Of a DNA stretch of 64,000 nucleotides, positions 19,135 to 30,011 are shown one piece after another. A model generated the notes under the pieces. That model was not told where the DNA came from, made no database searches, and saw nothing but the letters and a program-made list of their open reading frames with translations. A program made the position numbers and the translations under genes. This stretch comes from Saccharum officinarum (taxonomy: Eukaryota > Streptophyta > Magnoliopsida > Poales > Poaceae): NCBI GenBank assembly GCA_020631735.1, contig CM036168.1:94220932-94284931 (forward strand). Direction: 5' to 3'. Numbering within the stretch: position 1 is the stretch's first letter; every line of letters starts with the position of its first letter.

Positions 19135-19804
19135 AAAAGCCGAATTTGAAGCCAAAGCATTCCCGTGCCAGAGCCCGGAGCTGCGACTTGCCTACGTCAT
19201 CAATATTATGGAGTGTGGGCGGCATGGCGGGTGGAGGCATGGTGCAGCTGTTGCCTCCGATACTTTTTGGGGACCAAAATCGATGGAGAAAATTTTCTAT
19301 TTGGCCCTGAAAATAATGCTCTTTTTCTATTTGACACTGAAACTGAAAATCTTTCCTAGATGTCCTCAACTCGAGTTTTTCTTTCCTGTTTGACACTTCC
19401 GTCAGTTTGGGTTGCTAACAGTGTTAAGTCCTATGTGAAAAGTCTGTTTTACCCTTGGAGTATTTTTACTGGTCCTGACATTCCATGGTTAATATTGCTA
19501 TCTTTTATGAATGTTTTTATCTTAAACTGTAATATTTTAGTTTTTGTTTGTGTTAAATAAATAAAGGATCACCCTCCTCCTAGGCCGCGCCGCCCGCCAC
19601 CGACGCCGCACGGGATGCCTGCTTGGCCGTGCCGCTGGCCCTTGTGGCTGCGTCGCCCGCCCCTGTGCCTACGCCGCCCGTCTCTGAGCCTGCGCTGCCC
19701 GCCTGCTTGGCCAACTGTACGTAGGCTCGTACACGGAAGGTACTACTTGCATAAATAGTTACAAAATATTCCTACGAAGTTATTAGGGAGTACTACTTAT
19801 TACT

Positions 19805-20067
19805 CGCCATGTTTATTTCCTTAAATTAGGGTCCAAAATACACTATGTAAAAAAAAATTCTCCGTCACATCAAAATACCGACACATACATAAAGTACTAA
19901 ATGTAGATAAAATCAAAAATTAATTGCACAGTTTTATTGTCCTTTGCGAGACGAATATTTTAAACCTAATTAATCAATGTTTGACAATTATTATCAAATA
20001 AAAACAAAATTGCTACCGTACCAAACAGTAATTTGTCACTCCCCAAATTGGGGATCTAAACCAGGCC
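19805..20067. mobile_element. MITE nested inside the Pack-MULE
   Basis: The right end GGGGATCTAAACCAGGCC and the interior CGTCACATCAAAATACCG and TGCACAGTTTTATTGTCCTT place it in the GGCC-ended group. The left end near CGCCATGTTTATTTCC is eroded. Confidence 0.65.
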
Positions 20068-20125
20068 ACTGCTGCATACATGCACTGGCTTGGACACAAC
20101 CGCCTACTATGCATGCAGCATGCAT

Positions 20126-20698
20126 CTAGGCGTTGATGAACGGCGCGCCGGTGAGGTACTCAGTGAAGGCGAGCGCAACGAGGCCGAGCATGGCGAAGCG
20201 GCCGTTCCAGAGCTCGGCGTCGGCGCTCATGACGGCACCGCTCCTGGCCTCGACGCTGTCCCCCTTCAGCACCGGCACCAGCAACACCACGGACAGCACG
20301 GCAGCCGTGGCCGCGAACCAGGTGAGCCCGGACCCGCTGCCGGCCTGCGAGAGGAGGCCCCCGCCGCAGGACGCCTCGACAGCGAGCGCAGACACAAAGC
20401 CCACCATGGCGAGCCGGCCGTTGATGCGCTCCAGAGCCGGCCCGCTGAACACCAGCGCGTCTCATAGACCGGGGCTCGCCGCCTTCGTCTTGGGCTTGGG
20501 CGTCGAGGTAGTGGCCGCCGGAGAAGGTGACGAGGAGGCGGTGGCCGCGGTCGTCGTCGTCTCCTCCATTGGCTCAACGTCCTTGCTCTGTGCCCTCACG
20601 ACCAAGGCGCGGCGGCGCGGTGCGAGTGCAGACGCCGGGAAGGCGCCGACACGACGCGCGCCGGTGGTGGCGAAGGTGAGGGATCTCATGGAGGCCAT
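20126..20698 (-). pseudogene. Captured early light-induced protein (ELIP) copy with one in-frame stop
   Basis: The frame from ATG at 20698 to TAG at 20126 is 191 codons with no frameshift. It starts with a Ser/Arg-rich chloroplast transit-like region (MASMRSLTFATTGARR), then a Thr/Ser/Pro/Lys linker (TSTPKPKTKAASPGL). Two chlorophyll-binding LHC-type helices follow, [20 protein letters not shown] and [20 protein letters not shown], around a middle helix near [16 protein letters not shown]; the end is TGAPFINA. ELIPs are three-helix thylakoid proteins that bind chlorophyll under light stress. Codon 79 (20464-20462) is TGA where the family normally has Trp before DAL, so a full-length product is unlikely. 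There are no introns, and it sits wholly inside MULE inverted repeats. If the stop were a sequencing error or read through, it would be a complete mobile ELIP. Confidence 0.85.
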
Positions 20699-20719
20699 CA
20701 CCGTTGTTGCCGTTGGAGC

Positions 20720-20870
20720 TATGAGGTGTGGCCGCTCCGCCCTCCTCCGACTCCGAGCCCGCGTCGCCCGCCTGCTTGGCCGCGTCGGGCGCCGCCGTGG
20801 CCGCTCCGCACTCCTCCGACTCCGCGCCGCCCGCCTCCGAGGCCGAGCCGCCAGCATCCACGGCCGCCAG
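20720..20870. repeat. GC-rich internal repeat in Pack-MULE cargo
   Basis: GTGGCCGCTCCGC(C/A)CTCCTC followed by CGACTCCG occurs twice in about 90 bases, with CGCCCGCCTGCTTGGCCG between. The CCCGCCTGCTTGGCC word also appears at about 19697 at the other side of the element. The minus frame reads an Ala/Gly/Glu/Ser-rich peptide in frame with the ELIP start but separated by its ATG. It may derive from ELIP leader sequence or another captured fragment. Confidence 0.5.
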
Positions 20871-21162
20871 CTCGATCTAGGGTTAAGGGAGCGAGTCCCG
20901 TACGAGCGCGACTCGACGAATAGCACGAGCCCACGACTCCATGTGCTGAGCGATTTCATTTTCTCATCTAAAAGGGTATTTTGGTCTTTTCCCATTGCCT
21001 CACTTCAACAAGTACCGGAGATTGCTCACAGAAGTGACGGAAGTGTCAAATACGATAGAAAAACTCGAGTTGAGGATATGTAGAAAAGATTTTCAATTTC
21101 AATGCCAAATAGAAAAGGAGCATTATTTTTAGAGCTAAATAGGAAATTTTCTCAAATTGATG

Positions 21163-21872
21163 AGGCAGGGCCCGCAGGTTGCCTAGTTTTGATTGATCAG
21201 CTGGAAGGTTCTTGGTTAGATTTCACACACACAACGGGACGAGCTTAAGTGTGAATTTGTTTTACTGCGGCAATATTTCTGTCCATTTAAAAAAAATCTA
21301 AAATTTGTTTTGTAATTGAGATGCACAAATGTAGGACATATACATTATTTTTATATTCGCTCATACGACATGAGTGTGTCCCAAAAATAATTTTGTAATT
21401 TAAAAACAATTTAGCACATGTCCCAACACAATCATGTGAGATCTTGTTTTGTAGGTAAAATGATAAGAGATATTATGGTGAAAACAAATTACAAATCAGA
21501 TATATGGTTCATTAGATATTAGGATGTAAAGCTTAGTTATCCACCAATTTTTCGAACCCCGTGCATGCAGGCTCATGGTCATGGAGAGTCGCTTGTTTTG
21601 GACCGACTTGAATTGGGAAAAAGCGGTTGTCAAAAAAAATTGGGAAAAAGCTGACGCATCTTTTTTTTTTTTTTGCTTTTGGCTGGAGGACTTCATGTTT
21701 TTTTTGGACGAGACTGGAGGACTTCATGTTTTGGACGTCTGGACGGCTGAGCGGCATCCATGCCAGCAGCTGCAGCAGACGCTACTCCCCCCATGCTATA
21801 GCTTGTGGTCCATCCCAGCCGAATCTAGCCAGGCACACTTTTGTATTGTCATTTGTTTGCCAAAATGAATCA
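21163..21872. other. No supported gene; local duplication only
   Basis: AT-rich sequence with a short duplicated phrase, CTGGAGGACTTCATGTTTT (21685 and 21714), beside a T-rich tract. Open frames here are short and not protein-like. Confidence 0.5.
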
Positions 21873-21875
21873 CTA

Positions 21876-22223
21876 GGGGCTGGTTTAGTTCTCAAATTTT
21901 TTTTTTTGCCTCCACTCATCACATCGAATATTTGGACACATACATGGAGTACTAAACATAGACGAAAAAAAACTTATTACACAGTTCTCGGGGAAATCGC
22001 GAGACGAATTTTTTAAGTCTAATTAGTTCATGAAAAGCCTTAAGTGTTACAGTAACCAACATGTGCTAATGACGGATTAATTAGTATCATTAGATTCGTC
22101 TCACAGTTTCCTAACGAGTTATGTAATTTGTTTTTTTATTAGTATCCGAAAACCCCTCCCGACATTCTTCCGACACCTTCGATGTGACACCTAAAAAATT
22201 TCTTTTCGCGAACTAAGCGTAGC
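21876..22223. mobile_element. Tourist-like MITE (GGGGCTGGTTTAGTT type)
   Basis: It runs from GGGGCTGGTTTAGTTCTC to GCGAACTAAGCGTAGC with CTA on each flank. The interior CGAGACGAATTTTTTAAGTC and TTAAGTGTTACAGTAA blocks are shared with the next two MITEs. Confidence 0.75.
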
Positions 22224-22485
22224 CTATCCAACCATCCACACAGCCATGTGTCAATCATCCAAGGTGTGGATAACCGTCGCCCCTATGGGGTAGCTATCCC
22301 CCATTGCAGAAATTCCACATTGATACTATGTATTATATAGATATTAATTATAATTTTTATGTGCATTTAGTAGTAACTCGTTTTTTTTACGAAATAGTAG
22401 TACCTCGTTGATTCCTTGAAAACACATTCTTTTGTGCATTGAGTGGATACTCCTATAGTCTCCTACGCAATGCTACTCCTCCTTA

Positions 22486-22822
22486 GGGGGTGTTTAGTTT
22501 TCACGTAAAAAAATTTTCATCCCATCACATCGAATGTTTGTACACATACATAGAGTACTAAATGTCGACGAAAAAAAACTAATTGCACAGTTTGGTTAGA
22601 AACCACGAGACGAATCTTTTAAGCCTAATTAATTCATGATTAGCCTTAAGTGCTACAGTAATATACATGTGATAATGATGGCTTAATTAGGCTTAATAAA
22701 ATTCGTCTAGCGGATTCTAAACGAGTTATGCAATTAATTTTTTTATTAGTATCCGAAAACTCTTTCTGACATCCCATGAAACATTCGACGTGACACCCAA
22801 AAACTTTTCACCTACCAACTAA
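22486..22822. mobile_element. Tourist-like MITE (GGGGGTGTTTAGTTTTC type)
   Basis: The left end GGGGGTGTTTAGTTTTCACG follows TTA. The interior has CATCACATCGAATGTTTG, CACGAGACGAATCTTTTAAG and TAAGTGCTACAGTAAT. Its right end merges with the left end of the following MITE at CCAACTAAGGGGTG, so the two are adjacent or nested. Confidence 0.75.
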
Positions 22823-23162
22823 GGGGTGTTTAGTTGGTGGGACGAAAAATTTTAGGGTATCACATCGGATGTTTCCAGGAATGTCGGAAGGGGTGTTCGG
22901 ATACTAATAAAAAAACTAATTACATAACTCATCTGAAAACCGCGAGACGAATTTATTAAGCCTAATTAATCCATCGTTAGCATATGTTTACTGTAGCACG
23001 ACATTTCAAATCATGGATTAATTAGGCTCAAAAAAAAATTCGTCTCGCAAATTTATCACAGTCTATGTAATTAGTTTTTTTGCCTATATTTAATACTCTA
23101 TGTATGTGTCAAACATCTGATGTGATAGGATGAAATTCTTTTTAAAGGAACTAAACACCCCC
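22823..23162. mobile_element. Tourist-like MITE with TAA target duplication
   Basis: It starts GGGGTGTTTAGTTGGTGG and ends GGAACTAAACACCCCC, with TAA at 22820-22822 and 23163-23165. The 3-base TAA duplication and end sequence fit PIF/Harbinger-type Tourist MITEs. Confidence 0.8.
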
Positions 23163-23466
23163 TAATGCTATCCGCACCGCATCCGATAAAACATCCCCTA
23201 CCGCTTTCTCCGGGACCGATTGAGCTGCAGCGCCTCTTCGAACCGCTAAAGCAACAGCGTCCGCTAAATACAGCGCACCTTCTAGCGTCCGCTACGCGCG
23301 CGTGCCCTCTGCACGCTGACAGAGAGAAGGAAAAAGTAGCGGGCCCCACCATTTTAATCCTTAAAAAATATTATAACTCACAAACTAAAAATCCAAATTA
23401 AATTCTGATTGCACCATTAAATTTGTTTCAATAAATTCTTCAAAACTAGATCTCACATGGATATAT

Positions 23467-24256
23467 TTAGATAAAGTGGTAAATGGGCCCCACAGTGAAT
23501 AGAGGATGATATAGAGGATGGATAGGTGCGGAAGAAATAAGTATAGAGGAGAGAATCTTGATGAACAGAATATATAGAGGATAAAAATAGAGAATCATGA
23601 GCGTGGATAGCCTGACCACCCTTCTTTGAGGTGGTACAGCCGCGCAATCAAATCGATCACTGTCTCCAGTGTCCACTGTCCAGCACGCCAAGCACAACAG
23701 CCCACGCGATGACGCGAACAGGCCAGGCCAGTCGTCAGCGACAGTGACGCGATCACGGTCTCCGGCGACCACGGGCCCAAAATCTTTCACATGCCCCGCT
23801 GCCCGTCGTTTTGGCTTGCACGCGCTGCGGGTGGAAGGGCTCGAAGAGCTGGAGGCGGAAGGCAATGGCTCAGCCGGCTTGGAGATTGATCAGATCATCA
23901 GAAAACCCCAGAAGCAAGCGGCAAAGATTTGAGACGGCAATCATCAAACAGCTACAGAATGCACCATACGACACATGATAACCCGAATCAAACGACGGTT
24001 GAACTCGATAACCATTTAAGTTCAGGTCCCAACCACTAGTCCAATCAACAAACAGTACGATCAACACATACGTAAGCGATAAAGCAGAAATTTTACATGG
24101 CACGCCATAATTAGTGGCACGACACGATATCATCATGCGTCGTTGCAGTGGCAGGTGTAGAGCTTCTGGTCGACCTCCATGGACGCGAACGCGTCGGCGC
24201 AGGCATACTCGAACTGGTCCATCAACAGCTTGCGCTTGTCCCAGGTTGTCGGCTCC
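23467..24256 (-). pseudogene. Gene-like fragments on the minus strand, unrecognised
   Basis: At 24256-24133, after a plausible acceptor (AACCCCAG), the minus strand encodes EPTTWDKRKLLMDQFEYACA then DAFASMEVDQKLYTCHCNDA and a stop; its codon pattern looks like a true C-terminal exon. Around 23865-23600 another frame reads RRAAGHVKDFGPVVAGDRDR and VTVADDWPGL, GC-rich and coding-like. I do not recognise either. An LTR-like block adjoins at about 24294, so the gene may have been cut by insertion. Confidence 0.35.
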
Positions 24257-24293
24257 CTGGGGTTTGTTTGTGGTGACACCGTTTTTTTTTTGC

Positions 24294-25045
24294 ACGTGTC
24301 AAAATGATCAGAGTGGGCTAATCGGCAGGAGGAAAGTTACTATATACGCTGACAGCCGATGAAAATCAGCTTGTGAAGATGGTTGCCGATGAATGGTGGT
24401 GACCGATGGAAAGGTTGATTTAGGCTCAGAGGCGTTGCCGATAAGGTTGGAGATGTTATTGCCGATGTCGATGAAGGAAGGCTTGAAGACTACTGCCGAT
24501 AAAACCGAAAGTATGCCGATGGAAAGGAGGTCGATGAGAATTCCATCGTAATTGAGGCGGACAGGGAAATAGATAGGAGTTGATTTCCTTTTCTATATTT
24601 GTTAGAGTATGATTCATATAAGAGTCACGTGTTTCCTTAAGTATGGACTTGGTGTCCTAGTCGTATTTGGTTATGTTTCCTTAGATCAGGGTATAAATAT
24701 AGATTGAGGCGCAATGTAATAGATATATCAATCAATATCAAACCGATTTTTACTCCTATTTGTATCTACTTACTTTTCGGCGACTTCGTCAATTTGCATA
24801 TTTTTCTTTTTTACGAGTTCTCATCGATTCGGCGAGCTACATCGCTTCAGTGCGACCTTCGGTGATCCTCGAGTTCCGCGTGAATATCTCTTGGCCGTGA
24901 CTTCCGGGCATATCGCTGTTGTCAGGACCAAAGTACTCGTATCTTCATCCTTGTCGATTAACAGGTCAAATCGACTGGCACGCTTTGGATATCGATTCGG
25001 GTATTAGCCCTTTGTGTTTGCAGATCCACTTTTGCATCAATAGTT
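24294..25045 (+). mobile_element. Probable gypsy-type LTR (solo or truncated)
   Basis: It begins near TGTCAAAATGATCAG and contains many GCCGATG/GCCGATA words. A TATA-like GTATAAATATAG at about 24691 is followed by CAATGTAATAGATATATCAATC, and it ends near GATCCACTTTTGCATCA followed by ATAGTTTGGCAG, which resembles the LTR/primer-site junction of grass gypsy elements. No internal region follows and no target duplication could be matched, so the ends are approximate. Confidence 0.5.
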
Positions 25046-25129
25046 TGGCAGGGTGTATCTGGCCGGCCTAGCTGGCTGGCCTGACCATGGCCAGCCAGAG
25101 TCCGGTCCAAATGGTGCAAGCGTTCGTGT

Positions 25130-25870
25130 TTGGAAACGTGACCTAGTAGAGCCGAACTCGATTTAGATCATGTTTGGTTTGCATTTACGATTGAATGTGG
25201 TGACCCTAGACTCAGTACATGGTAACATTACCCCAAAACGTTGTCTTCGCGCATTTCATCGTACACTTGCAGGGCGAGCGGTATGGGGAACGCTGACTCA
25301 CCCACCTCGGCCAAGGAGCCGCTGCCCTCCTCCGGCACCATTGCAGTCCACGAGTAAGAAGATGGGGAGGGAGAGGGCAGTGTGCCGGCAATCGCCTCGC
25401 GCGTCGCCGTCGTTGCCAGGGCCAGGCCAAGCTTCGACCGGGACGCCTTGGCAATCGAGATGCGGAGGGAGTGGTCGGTGCCGTCGACGCTGGCCGTGCT
25501 CGCGGCTCTGCCACAGGCGCTGTCCCTCACGGCCGCGGCCGTCGTGGCTGCAACCGTGTTGCACCTCCTCATCTCCGCCGGCGTCGGGGTTGTCTTCGAC
25601 AGGGAGCTCGCGGTTGACGGAGTAGCGTGCCACGCCGTCGGAGTTGCGCTGCTTGAGCGCGTCATGGAAGCCCGAGATGGAGGAGGCGAAGCGAGAGACG
25701 GCGACGTCCGGCTCAGCCAACGGCTCGCGGCGCGGCGTGGGTGGATGTGCTGCGGCACGGGCACGGAAGTGGGTGGCGGGCGGCCAGAAGATGGAGAGCG
25801 CCGACGCCAGGGCCGTCCCCGACGGGGAGCTCGTGGGCGACGATGGCCTCGATGCCTGCCCTGACGGGGA
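25130..25870. other. GC-rich gene-like region, unrecognised
   Basis: Both strands have long open frames because of high GC content. The most protein-like minus frame reads AVSRFASSISGFHDALKQRN then SDGVARYSVNRELPVEDNPD (about 25720-25590) and then degenerates. Another reads TDHSLRISIAKASRSKLG. I recognise no domain. A short direct repeat CGACGGGGAGCTCGTGGGCG/TGACGGGGAACTC lies at the right end, against the LTR at 25876. Probably a captured or decayed gene segment. Confidence 0.25.
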
Positions 25871-25875
25871 ACTCA

Positions 25876-26620
25876 TGTAACACACTGGTGTTATCCTTGC
25901 ATCATTCACTTGCATTACATGAGCATAAGCATCATTCATCCATTCATGAGCTTTACATATGAAACATCTATATGAAACCTATGAAACATTGTTATGAAAC
26001 ATGTGAAACATTGCCTTGTTCTGTTATGTTTCAATGTGTGGTTAATGCAAGTGATGGTCAGTTAGGCTCATTAGCACCTTAACTATGCTTAGGATACTTA
26101 ATAGAACAATGTTCATGTTGGCCACTTAGCCTAATTAAGCTTCTAAGTGATAGTTGACTTTGGTTGACCCCTAGAATCCTTTTGCTTGACCTTTTAAAAA
26201 GTGTAGCTTAGAGTGAATGTATGGTTGTGTACCCTTAAGCAAAGTTGTAGAAAATTTGTTAAGAAACAAAAGTTGTTTTAGGAACATGCTCAAAACTAGC
26301 CCACAAGTCAGGTTTGGGTGCTTTTCAGCACTTAGAAAAATTCTAAGTCCTAAACTGCAGTTACAGTTTCATGTGCCCTACTTTGGAGTTCTGTAGTTTG
26401 AAAACTAGGCCGAACCAGACCAAAGTTGCTTAAGCAAAGTTGGAATACTCGTGTATCTCTACAAGTTTGCTAATTGAAGTTTTTGCTAGTTCGCGCTGGT
26501 TTGGGAGCTTTGGAGCGCCAAACTTCGGGTTTCAGTCGGTGTTCACCGAACTAAAACGGCTGACACCGTTTTCAAATCGGCCGGAGTGGCCGACCGCGCG
26601 CAGAGGATGGCCACCGCATG
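25876..26620 (+). mobile_element. Partial chromovirus-type gypsy LTR
   Basis: It starts TGTAACACACTGGTGTTATC and is recognisably related to the first ~700 bases of the LTR at 33652 (shared GAACAATGTTCATGTTG, GCTTCTAAGTGAT.GTTGAC, GACCCTAGAA.CCTTTTG, TACTTTGGAG and ACTAGGC.GAACCAG). Homology is lost near 26600 where the minisatellite-bearing element begins. It may be the 5' LTR belonging to the internal region at 30063-33651, or an older independent copy. Confidence 0.55.
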
Positions 26621-26747
26621 TCGTCTTGTTGGGTGAAAAGTTTAAGTCAAAAGACACAATTCACACAATCATCAAAAATTCAGACAAGACAAAGTTGAGA
26701 GTAAAGTTGCCTTTATTCCATGATCCTTACATGCATGTCAGAGGGGG

Positions 26748-26760
26748 TATTTATAGGGTC
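26748..26760 (-). promoter_or_regulatory. Candidate minus-strand TATA box
   Basis: On the minus strand GGACCCTATAAATACCCCCT is a canonical TATA context pointing left, away from the gene at 27688. There is no gene on that side, so it may be an LTR or element promoter remnant. Confidence 0.3.
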
Positions 26761-26913
26761 CCAGTCTTCGTATTTTACATAAAAATGACTTTTTTACCCC
26801 CGACCTAAATATTTACACTCTTTATTTTACATAGGGGCGAAGTGGTCATTTCCCCTGGATTCAGACTTCTTTTTCCTGTTTACTTCTCCATACAGCGAAG
26901 TCAACTTTATGTC

Positions 26914-27163
26914 GATGAAGTCGTCAGGCAAAGTTGATCATCGAAAGTTGGATGACGAAATCGTCAGGCGAAGTTGATCGTCGAAAGTTGAATGACGAAG
27001 TCGTCAGGCGAAGTTGATCGTCGAAAGTTGAACGACGAAGTTGTTAGGCGAAGTTGATCGTCGAAAGTTGAACGACGAAGTCATCAGACGAAGTTGATCG
27101 TCGAAAGTTGAACGACGAAGTCGTCAGGCGAAGTTGATCGTCGAGAGTTGAACGACGAAGTCG
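26914..27163. repeat. 40-base minisatellite, six copies plus a partial
   Basis: The unit is GACGAAGTCGTCAGGCGAAG followed by TTGATCGTCGAAAGTTGAAC. Six full copies with one to five changes each run from 26914 to 27153, followed by a 10-base partial copy. Each unit holds the self-complementary GACGA..TCGTC and GATCGTCGA words. The array sits 280-530 bases upstream of the TATA box at 27441, so it may be an upstream control array. Confidence 0.93.
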
Positions 27164-27440
27164 AAATATATCCTTCGCTATACTTTTTCCTGCAAGTAAA
27201 TTATATTAGAAAACTTTATGCATTTTCATACTCTAAAGTTTGGGCTTGAGTTTTTTTGAACGAAGTCAATTTCCCAACAGTAGCCCCTCACGAATGAAGG
27301 CCTACTCCAAAGATCTGAAATTCGTGAATTTTGAATTTAATAAGGCGAAGTCACAAAAAATACCGTCCCGAACTTTGGAGTTGGCCGTTTTTGACCGTTA
27401 GCTATGAACAGTGCTTTTAACGGTTACTTTCCTAAGCCGC

Positions 27441-27450
27441 CTATATATAC
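27441..27450 (+). promoter_or_regulatory. TATA box of the Transposase_28-like gene
   Basis: CTATATATAC lies in a GC-richer context 247 bases upstream of the start codon. A leader intron is predicted at 27577-27687 (GCGAAG|GTAAAA to TTTGTAG|ATG), which places the start codon at the first base of the next exon. Confidence 0.6.
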
Positions 27451-27687
27451 TGCGCTATGTTCCCTTCTTCAGGGTACGCGATCGAAGACGGGTGGTGCTG
27501 TTGCTATTTTAAGTTTCCGCGAAGTCGATTTTCGGCGAAGTCACTTTATTCTGTCGTTCCTCCTTTTGTTGCGAAGGTAAAATTTTTGAGGATGATGTTT
27601 TTAATTTTGTGTTTTGTATTTTCATATGCTTATTTTTGTTTATGTTTTGTTTTGTATATATATTTATATTTATATATATATTTGTAG

Positions 27688-30011
27688 ATGTCAGACATAG
27701 AGAAGAATTTTTCTGAAAATTCACCAGCTGAATCTGAGCACTCTGCTTCTGGTGAAGATTTGTCTAATGTTTCTACATCAGAGTCGGAGCTTGTTGGTGA
27801 TGACACGAAGTCTCTGAATTTTGGCAAATCTTTGTTTGACGAGTCTGAATTGCAATGGATGATAAAAAATAGAATGCTTGAAAAAGCTGATGTTAGATTG
27901 CCTCCGCAGAATGAAACAATTCCCAGACCAGAACCTGATGAATGTGTTATGTTTCATGATTATTTTACTGCTGGTCTTCGCATGCCATGTCAAGATTTTG
28001 TTGAAGAAATTCTTAAGGCTTATAATATTGAGATGCATCATCTGACTCCAAATGACATAGCGAAGATCGCTCTTTTTATTTGGGCAGTGAAATCTCAAAG
28101 AGGAAATCTGGATATTGGAGCTTTTTGTTCTATCCATGAGATGCATACACAATTTCACAGTAAAATGGTTGATGGGAAAATGTTGTCAAATATTTTGGAT
28201 GTTGCAGCTTTAAGCCAGCTCGTGGTGCTAAACAAATTGCACCTGCTTCAAAAAATAAGTGGGTTGAAAACTGGTACCGGTATTGATTTTATCATAAAGT
28301 TCCTTTGGTCGAGGAAAAGAATCAAGCTAACAAAGTTGTTAGAAAGTACCCTTTGGCTGCAAGGATGCACAAGAATATTTTTGAGTGTAAACCTGAATTT
28401 CAAAGTTCAAGAAATTCAAAATCTTGCGAGAAGTTGTATAAGCTTGCTGCAAGCCTACAAAGTGCTCGTGATCTTTGCGAAGAGTATATTGCTGCTCGTA
28501 TTTGGCCTGTGAGAAAAGGTTGGAGCTTTGTTCGATTTCACGAAAAGATGATAAGAGGGAAAACTTATATTTTCCCAGATAATGAAGTTTTTCGTCCAAA
28601 GAAGTATAGCGAAGACAAGGAATTTGTTTCTGCTGTTGAAATTAAAGCTGTTGAAATTCTTGGGAAATTTTTGAAAGAAAAAGACTTGATGGATAAAATT
28701 CTTGGTTCTGATTACGAAAGGTTAAATAGAGTTTTTGAAATTGCTCAGATTGAATATGGAGAGAGGCCGCCTCCTGCCTATGCCAGAAGTGCGAAGCCTG
28801 GTATTGAAAATGTTACTAGGAAAAAGAGGGGTGGACCTCCGCTTACCAAGAAAATTTCAAAGAAGAAAGCGAAGACTGCTGATTTTTCTGATTCTGAATT
28901 GTTAGAAAATTTTGTTGATGAGACTTTGAAGAAAATGACTTGTGATGATGAGGTGAGAATGTTTAGCTTAGTTTTTGATTCTAGTGGGTTGACTCCGCCT
29001 ATGTTGACTCCGCTTGATGACTATTTTCAGAATTTGAAGGCCAATTTTTCCCATGACGATGATGCTGAAGCTATTCTGACTTTGTCTCAACAAAATGTTG
29101 GCGAAGATATTGCTTCAGATCAAATTAATCCTGTTTCTTCCCCGGTTACTGTTGCCGCCAAGGTTGGTGGTTTGCAAAAAGAAGATGAGGTGTTGGCTTC
29201 GCAGGAGACTGCTGGGCCATCCTCTCAAAGGTTTTCTGTTGAAACTCCCCGGGATAATCGTGGAAATTTTGATGAAGTTGAAGCTGTAATTTTGCCTAGA
29301 GGTGCTAATTTGGGTTGTGAAGTTTTGGAGAATGTTTTACCAGTAAATCGAGATTTCGCAGTTGGTGCTGAGAAAATTGTTTCTGATGTTGCTGTTTCTG
29401 GTGCGAAGGCACAGAAAATTAAGGGTACCACTATTGTGGCTCTTGATTTTGATGAATCTGATGATGAAGTTCATGATGAAGAAGCTGAACATGATCAGGT
29501 TTCTCATTTGTCTGAATCTACCATTAATGTGATAACTGGTGAGAGGGTGTCTTTTCAGCTTGAAAAGGGTGTTTCCACAGGTGATTTTTCTTACTTCACG
29601 TAAAATTAATTAATTTATTTTTTTTAACTCTTGTTATTTGTCTTCGCAGAGAAATTTTTCCCTGATTCTTCTTCCCAAAGGGAAATAACTGTTGATATTG
29701 GCAAGATGAAAGAAGTTGCCCAAGAACCTGCAACTCCGGCTGAAGTTTTGGAAACAGTTCCTGAGGGTGTAAATCTTGAAGCTTATAAACGTTGCATGGA
29801 ATACTGCCAAGCTAAAGGTGTGAATTTAGATACTTTCAAATTTGTTGGAATTGGTTTGGACAAACTTCGCATTATGCCGAAGAAACCAGAATTATGCTCA
29901 TCAAAATCAAGGTGCATTGATGATGCCTTCGCAGTTCCTGATGCGGAGGCTGAACTTGTTGGTAAATCTCCGCTTGAGTTGGCGGATGCCAGTGTTTCCA
30001 TGATTTATAAG
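27688..30011 (+). pseudogene. Putative gypsy-type transposon (Transposase_28-like) gene, frameshifted
   Basis: The frame opens with MSDIEKNFSENS and a Ser/Glu-rich acidic segment, then EPDECVMFHDYFTAGLRMPC, FVEEILKAYNI and HHLTPNDIAKIALFIWAV. This matches the plant 'putative gypsy type transposon' domain (Pfam Transposase_28) as I know it. The later part has WPVRKGWSFVRF and a Lys-rich segment near KKRGGPPLTKKISKKKAKT, then long acidic sequence. Breaks: a frame change in an A-run near 28177-28181, an in-frame TGA at about 28284 just before FYHKVPLVEE, and loss of sequence after a donor at 30011. A 69-base intron (29581-29649, CAG|GTGATT to TTCGCAG) keeps phase between the flanking frames. Such proteins occur in non-autonomous grass elements; their role is unproven. 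Nothing after about 30060 continues it. Confidence 0.65.

Larger units (their letters stand above)
19286..21153. mobile_element. Pack-MULE carrying an ELIP gene copy
   Basis: Terminal inverted repeats of at least 115 bases bound the element: the left begins GAGAAAATTTTCTATTTGG and the right ends CTAAATAGGAAATTTTCTC, with matching inner blocks (AATAATGCTC, TCCTCAACTCGAGTTTTTCT, TTGACACTTCCGTCA). The flanks AAATCGATG (19277-19285) and AAATTGATG (21154-21162) agree at 8 of 9 positions, as expected for a Mutator-type 9-base duplication. No transposase is present. The cargo is an intronless ELIP coding sequence (20126-20698, minus) plus two GC-rich repetitive patches (19580-19730 and 20720-20870), and a MITE has inserted at 19805-20067. 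Cargo from host genes makes it a Pack-MULE. Confidence 0.85.

Noticed and set aside
20133..21083. 316-codon plus-strand frame
   Set aside because: It is antisense to the ELIP copy, which has clear family motifs on the minus strand. The plus product is Arg/Ala-rich and unrecognisable.
25382..25864. 160-codon plus-strand frame with hydrophobic stretch
   Set aside because: Similar-length frames exist on both strands of this GC-rich block and none shows a domain, so it is reported only as an unassigned gene-like region.
26914..27163. CRISPR-like array
   Set aside because: The 40-base units are directly adjacent with no variable spacers, in a plant nuclear context. It is a minisatellite.
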